From: Bombus terrestris
Lineage: Eukaryota; Arthropoda; Insecta; Hymenoptera; Apidae
DNA length: 64,000 nt
Direction: 5' to 3'
Assembly: GCF_910591885.1 (NCBI RefSeq)
Contig: NC_063271.1
Span: 8,115,001 to 8,179,000, forward strand
The notes under the pieces are model-generated. The model was not told the DNA's origin. It did no database searches and saw nothing but the letters and a program-made list of their open reading frames with translations. The position numbers were made by a program, and so were the translations under genes. Position 1 is the stretch's first letter, and the number at the start of each line of letters is the position of its first letter. Positions 24,991 to 35,287 of this stretch are shown one piece after another.

Positions 24991-27900
24991 CTGTTAAAGA
25001 TAAAACGATATAAATGGTAAAAACTAGAAAATATTTGGAACAGTATATCTCTTCGTCTTTTCTTTAAATTAAAATAGTAATATTTTATAAAATCAAAAAA
25101 TGAATTAATAAATCTAATAGAATATCCGTTTGATAAATCCGATAGGGAAAATGCATTAATCGATCACGGTTGATTTTCTTAAAACAAGCGTGCTACGAAT
25201 TTAGGGCATTAACATTTGAATATGATAATACGATGATGAAGTATATTCAAATTCTGAAATATTTTCACCGCCCAGGGCCTCGAAATCCACGAAGAATTTG
25301 TAGCATTTGCAACTTCTTAGAATGCGAAACAAATAAGATGCATCCTCGCCATCTCAGAAATTACATCCAGCCGCATCTTAATGCGCGAATGATATTCCCG
25401 CTTTAAAAACTTTTGCATTATCTTGAAATAACAGCGACCAAGTCCTTCCGCGATTACACCAATTTTTTCTCTCGTGAAAGCATGAATCTTTTAACGGAGC
25501 AAAAACCAGAGAGGAGGTAATCATTCAAAGCGTTATATATTTCTTTTTTCTTTCTTTTTTTTTTTCATGCTTTCTGTAGTTCTTCCGACGTGTATTTGGT
25601 TTATATTTCTACAATTATTTCGTTCACTGCTTGTAATTCATTGGATCTGTTAAAATATTTTTTTGCGTAAAATAATTAATACACGCATGGATAATTAATG
25701 TACATAGAATTACTGGATGTTTTAATATTAAATTGAGAGATAGGAAATTATAAAAGAGGTAGATAATTATAAATATCGTTAAATATATAATTATAATATC
25801 TAATAGGTGACATAAATCTCTGTCTGGCTTTTATCTCTTTATTTCTCTTCTTGTAATGTTCACACAATTTTGAGTTTGAGGAGATCAAGTAACTCAGAGG
25901 TAAAAAATGTCGAATTTAGAAATAATTAAACAAATGTTGCGCTCATATTAAATCTCATCTCTCGCTATTGTCAATGATGTTCCTTTTTAATTTATAACGT
26001 TTATAAGAAAATACGAGCGTGCCTTTATTTCGAAATTCTCTTATTCGAACGATCAATTCTGCCTATTAATTCAGATTAATTCAGATCCTGCAAAGTCCAG
26101 TATGATTCTCTTAATATACAGTTTTAATTCGAAATATCTTTATACTCCGGATTTCATTCATGTTTGATTTGCACTTTCATAACTCTTTCTTAATCCATTA
26201 CTTACGAGTTATAATTTATTCGATATCCCATTACTTTTGGAAATATTCGTAGAAATAGTATCACAAGTATATCCAGCCAAACAATTTTTTAACATACCTG
26301 TATCATTCTTCTAACGAACTGACTAAATATAGGAACAATTTATTAATAGATATAAATTAGAAATTTATTTTTCCTAGATGTTTGTAAGAATTTGTGAACC
26401 AACTATCGTGCCGCAAAAACAATTGTAATTCGATTATCTTCGATTACATTCACATGTTATTATATTTTTATCATCTTCCTTAATATCGTCATAGATAATC
26501 ATCGTCATAAATAAATGAAATGAATTTACGATAAAATGAAATTAGATTTATCAACGAATAAATTCATTCAAAGGTTGTTTGTCACGAGATTATTGACAAA
26601 ATAGTTTACTGTGAAAGGAACTTCAGTGCGCCGGTTTAAAACTTTTCGATACAAGCTTTCAGTTTTTGAACGTTTTCGCGAACTAGGACAAGAGTCAACT
26701 GGGCCACGCTTTTTCCCATATTTTCGCCGACTACAAAAGTCCTGTCATGTCCCATTTTCTATCCACCAATGAGAATAACATACATCATCGAAAATTCAAA
26801 ACGCAACGATGCAATAACGCGAGAATAAGTGGCATCGTTCTATCAGCGAATAATAACCTAAATCGACTCATGAAATTTATAAATGCATAAATGCAACGGC
26901 ACTCGATCATCGATCTTTTAATTATTAGCCGTTAATTTTTGTGGCTGTTTGCATCAACGTTTCGTACAAACTTTTACGGGATATAATTAAAGAAAATACC
27001 AGAAAATAATTAGGAAACTAATTAAAATAACAGATAAACGTAATAAGACACATGCAACCGGATGCCTCGTATTGGATTTCAAAGGCTAAATAAAGAAAAT
27101 GTTAATAATAAATGGAAATTTCAACGGGATTGAAAGTCAGACCTTACGAATAGAACATACAACAAAATGTAATGACCAAAACTTTCAAGAAGGGAAAATG
27201 AACGAATTATTAACATACCATTAGCAACGAAGAAAAGAGAAATCTAAACATAAAAAATGAAAATGGATTGCAAGCAAAAGAGGAGGCGTGATTACAAGAA
27301 ATAAAGAAGAAACTAAGAAAATTGAAAATTATAGAAAATTCTAAAGGAAGTAGATCATAAATCTATTTAGCTAATCAACATCAATCGAATACAGCTTACA
27401 TCAGCCACTATTATCCATCAGCAAACTGTTGGATAATTATTCAGAGTAAGGAAACAATTAACATCCAAAGTCTGGCCCATATCGTTGCTTCATGAAAGAT
27501 ATCGTTCACGTTACGTCAGAATTGCCAGTTGAAACAACACGAAAATTAATTAACAAGAAGAATCAGGGGAGTTTCTTGTTAATATCTGCTTTTCGCTCGT
27601 TGCCGTGTAATGTTCACAAAACTCGATCAATCTTAAAATAATTACCTTCTTCTTTGAGAGAAGAGTCGTAACACATTGCATGCTTCTATTCTTGGATATT
27701 GCAGCTGTATAAAATCCAGTTGGCAATCGATTTTATAATCAAATGTTAAATATCGAGACTTACTCTGATATCTTACAAAAACAGAAGATTTGTGATAACA
27801 ACGAAACGGACAGATTTTGGCAGAGTAAAACACCGAAACGTTGAACGATAGTGGAAGGAAGAATCCAAGTTTCTACGAGTAAGTCAATAAAATGAAATCG

Positions 27901-28479
27901 ACATGAAAATTGCAATCTGAAACGTTCGGAATACCGTACAAAATCTAATTAGAGGCGAAACATTGAACTAGAATAAAGAAGTCGTGTGAAACATTTTACA
28001 AAGCAGTAACTAAATGCTCTATTATCCGAACAGTACTAAAGTACAATATCCCCTAATGATTTAATGAAAATTTTGCATCTAATAAGCATCGTGGATTATG
28101 TGTAATCATATTGAAGGTAAAATTGATAAACGTTTATTAAATTTACTTGATCCTCCTATTGTCTTCAAAGTTATATGATACTGGTGTCTTTATGTTAATA
28201 CGATCTTTTTATCCTTCGCTTCACTGAATTTCCTTTCGTCACATTTCACAACTTATTTCATTGCTTTTCTACACGCTTTAGAGTAAGTCAGTAAATCAAC
28301 TAGATCTGTCGTAAACAAATCACGCGCTATTCATACGTGTCACATAATTAACGGACAAGCACGCTTAGACATTATATCGATAGATAAGCGTTTTAACGCC
28401 AAACGTAATAGCAGACTCGACGTTAATTTCTAGGCAATTAATGGAAAATTACAAAGCAAGAGGAATACAAAGCCAGGCT
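24991..28479. other. A+T-rich spacer, no gene seen
   Basis: Very A+T-rich noncoding DNA. A frame at about 25170-25406 contains one CxxC string but no complete zinc-binding motif. Nothing else stands out. Confidence 0.5.
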
Positions 28480-28990
28480 CAAAAAGCATTATTTTGCGTC
28501 GTTCTGCGCCGAGCTAGGGACTAACCAAGTTTCCTAATGCTCCTAAGGCTATACCTAATGCGTGCTATATTATCATCGTGCCGGAGATAAGTCAGCATTA
28601 ATTATTGACGATAACGCGGTAAACTAACCCCCAGCGGCATTAATTATGCTAATCATTATGCTAATGATTATACGACCAGCTCTTAGCCACTTCATGCATG
28701 TATGCATGAGTCACTGACAAGTAATCATACTTAATTGTTCGATCGTATAATCAGCCCGAGAACAACACGGTAAAAACCAACCAACGTCGTCGTAGAAAAG
28801 GAGGTGAGCGGTGTAGCAGATCGCGTCTACACGGTCAACGTAAATTAGTAATTCGTGTCCCTGCGTAATAACTTAACTCTAACCAGCTTTTTAGCGTGTC
28901 GTCAGAGGTAATGCACCGTGGTGTTCCGACATTAATTAACCAACCATCCTGACGAGCTTTCACGCGAGTCTAAACCCTTACGGTCATCGA
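28480..28990. promoter_or_regulatory. candidate enhancer with tandem POU/homeodomain sites
   Basis: The strongest regulatory-looking block in the window, and it has no open frame. The 11-bp unit ATTATGCTAAT is present twice in tandem (28643-28653 and 28655-28665). Each copy contains the octamer ATGCTAAT (28646-28653, 28658-28665), a POU-type site. Further TAAT/ATTA cores flank it (about 28598-28604, 28641-28646, 28664-28670). A perfect palindrome TCATGCAT-GT-ATGCATGA lies at 28692-28709, overlapped by TGAGTCA (28707-28713), an AP-1/bZIP consensus. More TAATTA cores occur near 28936. Clustered homeodomain, POU and bZIP sites in balanced-composition DNA suggest a developmental enhancer. This is inferred from motif density; conservation was not tested. 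Confidence 0.4.
28692..28709. repeat. perfect palindrome TCATGCAT-GT-ATGCATGA
   Basis: Two 8-bp arms with a 2-bp centre, exact reverse complements. It sits inside the candidate enhancer and overlaps an AP-1-like site at 28707-28713. It could bind a dimeric factor. Confidence 0.7.
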
Positions 28991-29574
28991 TTTTTCCCAA
29001 GCGCTAAAGTGAATTATGCAAGGTAATCAGGACGACTACGGGACAAGTGGTATAATGATACAGGAAACATAATACAGTAGCGTCATCTGTTTGAAAAATA
29101 ATAAATTTTAATTTTAATTGAAGAAATATAGGAATTATAGTAAATCACGGTAGTTTCTGATCTTTACATGTTATCCTGTTTTAAATATGAGCATCACTGT
29201 AGTATTACATTTTTTTATATTCCTTGATTATTTGTTAATTCTTACTCGATTCGTTTATATTCCTATTATTAAAAACGTGCGAGTGTTTTTAGTAATATTA
29301 ATGTTTACTTTTATTCAGAAACACGATCACGTATACGTAAATATTATTTATGATGTTTAAGTTCATATGTTTAACACCTATGTACATCAAAGTAAAACTG
29401 GAGCTTCACAATTCGAGGACTGTAACAAAACTAAATTCCAATACTTCCTTTCAATTTAATCATCGTGAGCAAACGTTCTTATCACGCATCAAACCAAAAA
29501 ATAAATACATCCAGTCAATTCAACTCTCTACTGAAACAAGAATTCTTCTGGTTAAAAATTATTTTACCAGTGCT

Positions 29575-29602
29575 CCCCCCCCCCCCAAAAAAAAGAAAAA
29601 AA
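29575..29602. repeat. C12-A8-G-A7 homopolymer tract
   Basis: Twelve C (29575-29586), eight A (29587-29594), one G, then seven A (29596-29602). It lies inside two overlapping plus-strand open frames that read it as Pro/Lys runs, which makes those frames suspect. Tracts like this are prone to slippage and assembly error. Confidence 0.85.
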
Positions 29603-29792
29603 TTCTATCTATTCGAGTCACAATTTCTCATTTGCAATCTAACGCTAAAAAATCTTCTTTCGCGTCTGTAAGGAGCAAAATAATTTCTATCTTAAAGGAC
29701 GACATAAAAATGACTTTTCGTAGAATCAGTTGTCTGGTTAAAAACTAAATTATCGAGCTGGTTGTTCAGAGAAGAGAGCAGCTCCACGGTGC

Positions 29793-29821
29793 CGTGTCAC
29801 GTCTGAAAAAGACGTGTCACG
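29793..29821. repeat. hairpin embedded in a 9-bp direct repeat
   Basis: CACGTCT (29798-29804) and AGACGTG (29810-29816) form a perfect 7-bp stem around the loop GAAAA. The same interval is bounded by the direct repeat CGTGTCACG (29793-29801 and 29813-29821). ACGTC/ACGTG cores resemble bZIP/bHLH sites, so paired binding sites are one reading. A short RNA stem is another. Confidence 0.55.
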
Positions 29822-29829
29822 CGACTGCG

Positions 29830-31370
29830 AAAAGCACGTCAGCATTTTCAGGTGGGAGATGATATTTGGTAATTTTAGCGGCGGTCCACGTGAGATGGAA
29901 AGACAAAAGGGAGACAGTAGTCCAGCGAACGGGAATGATGTAATTACGTAGTTAGCGGGACCTCACGTAACGGCTTGACATCTGTCTTCTGGCTCGAGAG
30001 TCGTTCTAACCGGCATCTGCCGGTGTCGGCCACTTCGTGTTTCAAGGAGCATTTTTCATCCGACCGGATACCGGTTCCCTCGTTATTTCCTAGAAAGATT
30101 AGAACCGGGCCTTGGCTGCGGGAAAAGGAAGAACGATTATCGTCCGGCTCGCTAATTACGTTGCGATCGTCGAGCAGTTTGCGAGGCACACCACTCGAAA
30201 AACTGCATCTTACGTTTTTCCTCTCAGGTTCCAGTCTCTCGACCAAATGACATTTCGAAGAGCTTGCTCCGTGAACGAGAGAGACGCTCTCCAACTCTCT
30301 AAAATGATCTTCTCTTCTTCGAGAATTGGTAGAAGCTATTGTCTCGGTAGTGGCGTACGAAAATTGGAAGAATTTGTATTTTTTCCCTATTATATAAAGT
30401 GCAAAACAGTATTCTTTAAATGGGGGAAGAAATTAAGAAAATGTTAAGAAACAGTAAAACACAGACAGACAGTAAGACAGTTCAAATATATTTATTCAAA
30501 AGTGTTTTAAATAAGTATTTAGAATACCGGGAATTTAAGCTACATATTTAATTACTTTTAAAGCGAGTTTTTACCTACTTTGATTCGTAATAATATAACA
30601 AAACATTAATAACATCGTCTGAGATTAATTCTAAAAATATCTACCTGGAAAATGGAGTTGCAAAAATGAGACTACCTGTTCCAGGGAGCTTGGCGTAAGG
30701 ACAACTTCCTTTTACAAATTAAATATTTCTCTTTCCGCTTTACCAGATATACAAAAAGAATCGAATAAATATTTCGGTAGACTGCGCGAAATTGACCGAA
30801 GAAATATATCAGAACATAATCTCGCGTTGTCCTCCCGCAATCTTGGCTCGTTAAAATTTGTTTCATTCTACCTTTAACATTCTACTTGTAAAAACTGGAA
30901 ACGCAATATCGTGAAACAAAATACTTCGCACAATGCACCCAGGACGTATTTTTAACGGAAGAGTAAACGTCATTTTCTTAGAGAACAAAAATACCGCTTG
31001 GTTTCTTTAATCGCGAATGCGCAACAACGAATGATTAAAAGGCGAGTTTACACAGAACATATAAAAAAGCAGAAACAGCGCGCGTTACAGGATCGAATGC
31101 GCACAGAAAACGAATCCTGGGAACAGTGGCGAGACTGGCTGAGAGGCATTACAGACGACCTTCGGTATTCAAATACGGAACGAGAGTAACGTCGATCAGC
31201 TTCTTCCTCCTTGAAATGGAGTGCCGTCGGCCAACATTTATCTTCGAAGCTGGCTGGTTAGCGCAAAAATTAGCTTTTCGCCCGACCGGCGCAAGAAAAC
31301 GGTACCAAGGATGTTGGATCTGCATAATTTCGAAGGAGTCCCGAGTCGAATGAACGGCAGAGCAAAGAGG
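29830..31370. other. G+C-richer island, then A+T-rich spacer
   Basis: About 29830-30300 is G+C-richer with overlapping open frames on both strands, none of which is recognised. An acceptor-like CATTTTCAG ends at 29851. 30.3-31.0 kb is A+T-rich spacer without a gene. Confidence 0.4.
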
Positions 31371-31377
31371 ATAGAAT

Positions 31378-31526
31378 AAAAAGAAGCAAGAAGAAGAAGA
31401 AGAAGAGAGGAGGTAAGAGAAGGAAGATGATGATCGAAGAGAGGAATAACAAGCTTTGAAAATGAGGAAGAAGAGGAAGAAGAAGACGACGACAAAGAAG
31501 AAGAAAGAAGGAAGACGAGAAGGAAA
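31378..31526. repeat. homopurine GAA/GAG-rich tract
   Basis: About 150 bp in which the plus strand is almost all purine, with imperfect AAG, GAG and GAC trinucleotide runs. It produces minus-strand frames rich in Ser, Phe and Leu (31149-31720) that are composition artefacts. Tracts of this kind can form triplex DNA. Confidence 0.8.
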
Positions 31527-31529
31527 ATA

Positions 31530-34350
31530 GCGGCACAGGAACAAAATGGGCGACCGTGAGAGGAATGGGAAACGCCTGAGAAGTCTAATCCACATTCATC
31601 AGGCTTATAAAACACCAGAGAAGCTTCACGATACCTAGCTTCCTCGGCCACTGCGTTCTCCTCACCGCACCGGTGAGAATAAACCCTGTCTCTGAACTCG
31701 AGTAACATCGTTACAGGCAAAGCCGGGCCGCACCGGCGAAGGATAACCCTCTACATTTTCATTGGCATTCATATTACAGAAGAACGGCGACGATAACGAA
31801 CTTTATTTAGGACAGCTGCGCGACGTGGCGAATTATAATCAACATTCATTAAAACGATTGCAAGTTCTCGGAAAGAACTCACCACCGGCTGCGACCGTGT
31901 TTGTTCTTGCGATTGGTTCAGGGAATAACTTCAGATAGCGAGCTGTGTTCGCGAAGGCGGTTATTTATCCCAAGAAGTTTACGATACGATACACGATATG
32001 CGCGGAAAATGTATTTTAAAGTAATTCCCCGTTTCTTGAAAAAATACTACGTGTACGAGTGATTTCTTAAAGTAGAAAGAGTAATGAGAATATCGTTTAT
32101 CAATCGACACACCCGATATATCATACCATAATAGTCAAACGTACTTTTTCATTGAGTGAATTCCACTATCTCGAAGATGAAACTTCTCGTTGCAGTGGCA
32201 AGGAAATTTCCAAGTACTACACGTGTTCAAATTCAAATACTTTTTGTGAGCCTTAGGTAAGTCCATCGAAAGCACAGCTAATCGTTGCAAAACCCTCGAG
32301 AATGGTCAAACCGTCATGGAGAACGTGTGGCTTCGTGGATCGATTCGCGTTCGAATAATTATTGCCTGGAGATCGAAACGTGAGGTAGAGAAGCTTAAAC
32401 GAATCTTTTGACTCGGCAAGGCGAAACACAAAGGCAGACTTCCTTACCAGGGAAGACCTACGTTGGTCTCCGTGTTCCACGTATCTAAAAGGTAAAACGT
32501 TGGTTCTTTCCGCGCGCCTGGAAGCCCTCGTTACGCTTTGGGCCGCGTCCAACGGGTCTGCCGTCGATGTTAGGTTCCAGAAAGGTAGCAAAGAGCCAGC
32601 GGTCCTCCCTGCAGATCTTTCCAAGTCGTCTTCGCCCGTTTCTCCCGCTGCTGTCGGCTGTATGGGCCACGACGTCACGTAGCAAGATACTTTGCAGACG
32701 GACAGAAGGGAGGTCGGTGGGGTTGAGGGAGGAACCGAGTGGAATTAGCCGACTAGCGGCGGTACTTTCGTCGTGATCTCGATAGGGTGGAAACGACTCC
32801 TGGAGGAGGGACAACGATAGCACTCTGGATATGTCCTGACGGTAGTCAGGTGCCGCGTACGTGACGTTCCTTTTTTGCAGTTACCGCCACTCCACTCGCC
32901 GATGAAAGTTTTCTTTTCTTCCGTTTCATTCCTTTAACTTCCTCGTCGTTTCCTTCTATCCGCTACTCTTGTGTCTCTCATCCTTCTTCTTTTATCTCCT
33001 TTCTACACCTTCTTCCATGTATCGATCAAGCTGATGTGTATGCAAGATGTATTTGTACTCTGCTCGGAAGCGATCCGCGAAGGAATACGTCGAAGGCACG
33101 TAGATAAAAGTGACACTGATTTAATGTCCCGGGTTCCATGTTCCGGAAAGCTTGTAAATTTTCTTCTGTGAAGCTCGAGTATGTTTTGTATATGATGATT
33201 TCAGAAATTGCGTCACTTTTATGCCGTCAACCGTCTCTAGTTCTTTCTTTTCGTAACCACCTTGATACAAGTTGACGTATAGTTAACGTATACTTAAGAC
33301 TTAAATCTGTGTAGTAGCTTAAATTCGGTAAAATTTGTTTCTTAACAATAAATAAAAAAAAATTATCTTCTAAATTTTACTAAATACCATTTTTACTGTC
33401 TTATTAACTTCGCAGCAACTTAAATAATTTACCAATTTTATATATACTCGTGCCATGTAAGATATAAAGCTTCAAACTATACATGCCTCTATAATTGTTC
33501 ACTGAGCCAGTTGAACGTAACGTATGCAATAAAATACCGCGAACGAAAACAGTATACATCGAGATTTTTATCTTATAAAAGTTAAAAGTTTTCGTAACGA
33601 CTTCCGAAGATTGGCCAAAATACGGTGGAAAACAGGACACTGGGGAAGAGGCCCATTGACCTAGTTACATTTAACTAGAGACTGATCGATGGCGTTGTCG
33701 TGTGTTTTCCGAAAATTCGGGGATTACTGGAGCTCGATCGACGCGATGCACCAGAAAAGACAATTCCACGATCATTTCGGTCCATTTATCCGACTCGTCG
33801 ATCGGCAACGGATTCAATTTCGTGCTTAATACGTCTATTTCGTCCTGGCAGAATACTTTTTCCAAAAAACTAACGGAACTACAAAAAACGTATCTACGTA
33901 AAGGGGTAACAAAAATTCGTGTCTGGTATTCTTGTTTCTTTCAAAACTATCTCGATCGAAAAATTGGAAACGATCTGCAAACTTGTTTCACGGTAAAAAA
34001 AATGAAACATTCGAAATATCTTTCCTTTCAATTATTACTACGAATAACTTAACTTTCAAGAATTCGCTTCATTTGCTCGATACCTAGGTGTTAACCAACG
34101 ATCTACGTATACTTTGAAATCATCTTCATTTTCTGTACTCCTATTTCCTATTCACGCATTTCGAACCTGATATACATGCGTTACAACTACCAACCATTGC
34201 GTAATATTTATCCGATCGTTTCAAGATTTTTCCCCAAAGTAAGAAAATAAAATAAAACAAAATCTTGTCCCCTGATAAAAATCCTGTAACTTATCAACGA
34301 AATCTCGATCTTTGCCCAAGGCAAAAAGCCACAGAACTAGCACACTAAAT
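31530..34350. other. CpG-rich island and spacer with isolated splice-like signals
   Basis: 31.7-32.9 kb is G+C-richer. Isolated signals include a plus-strand donor TTAG|GTAAGT with exon end at 32256, a minus-strand donor CCTG|GTAAGG near 32446, and a plus-strand acceptor TTTTTTGCAG ending at 32880. None can be joined into a supported exon with a recognisable product. 33.2-34.3 kb is A+T-rich spacer. Confidence 0.4.
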
Positions 34351-35119
34351 GTCCATTAGTTACGATAAATGCTCGCTAAGAAACATAACGACGAACAAGA
34401 AGGTAGCAAGCAGAAAAAAAAGCATCTGTTTCCTGGAAGAGCCGCCAGAAGAATCTCAGTCGAATCGGAAAGTAGATCAGAAAGAGGACAAAGGGAGCGG
34501 CACGGCCTAAGGAACAGTGACGCTTTTACCGTGTCGTTATTCTCCCCAAGTCGGTCCTTAGAGCCAGCGGCAGGCTGCCGGTACGCGTGCCGGAAAAAAG
34601 TGTCCACGAACTTGGCGCCGTAATAATTTCGGCAAAAAGGTCGGAACTTTGGCTATTCCGCTTTCCATTAAGCGGTTACTCCTCCCAAAAGTTTGCCCTT
34701 CCAACTCGATCCTGCCGGAAAGCGAGTAAAACGCGAGACTTATTCGGTCGAACGAACAAGGAAGGCGGCTCAACGTTTTCCGCTAAGTCGTGAGACGAGG
34801 CGAGAGAGGCAGGTGAACGGTCGAAGCACGTGTTACGTTCTAACCAAATTCACGGTAGTTAAAAATGCCCCGGGTCGGAGAGCAACGGTATCATCGTTAT
34901 TAGAACAGTCGCTGAGGGTTGTTGGCTGAGTTACGGGGCAATTATGCCGTGGGGTAATACTCGTATGTCAGCCCGGAATAGCCCAACATCCCCCTTCGTT
35001 CACGAAAACCATCCTCTGGGTCGGTTTTATATGGGCTACGTATCTCTCGCGTTTAGGATCGCCGCCTCCACTCGACGAACGCCAGCTCTCGCATTCTCTC
35101 TTCCTCTCTCTCAATTTCA

Positions 35120-35287
35120 ATGGACTACCAGCGTTCAGATCGGTCAGAAACCAATTATACGATTTATACGAACTGTTACGGCCGTTTAAAACTCCTTCTC
35201 GGCCGAAGATATTCGCTTTTGATGGAATGCGCGATCTGCTTAGCGCACGTTCAGCAAATTCCTTTAGGATGTTCGATTCAGTTGTAA
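35120..35287 (+). CDS. short frame with partial RING-like cysteines
   Basis: An ATG at 35120 opens 55 codons to TAA at 35285-35287. Residues 36-51 read ECAICLAHVQQIPLGC. The spacing Cys37-x2-Cys40-x10-Cys51 matches the first three ligands of a RING finger, in which CxIC is common. The expected fourth ligand (His one to three residues later) and the remaining ligands are absent. A GTAAGT donor-like string (35284-35289) follows directly, so the rest could lie in another exon, although no such exon was found. A 129-codon frame overlaps on the minus strand (34968-35357). The match may be chance. Confidence 0.2.
   Translation: MDYQRSDRSETNYTIYTNCYGRLKLLLGRRYSLLMECAICLAHVQQIPLGCSIQL

Noticed and set aside
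29350..29748. 132-codon plus frame
   Set aside because: Crosses the C12/A8/A7 tract, where any frame is unreliable. The remainder is Lys/Ser/Ile-rich as expected of A+T-rich DNA.
31149..31720. Minus-strand open frames of 148 and 160 codons
   Set aside because: They run through the homopurine tract and encode Ser/Phe/Leu low complexity in two frames at once; composition artefact.
33671..33865. Acidic, gene-like 65-codon minus frame
   Set aside because: No ATG start (first codon is TTG), no clear acceptor in phase, and a longer plus-strand frame overlaps.
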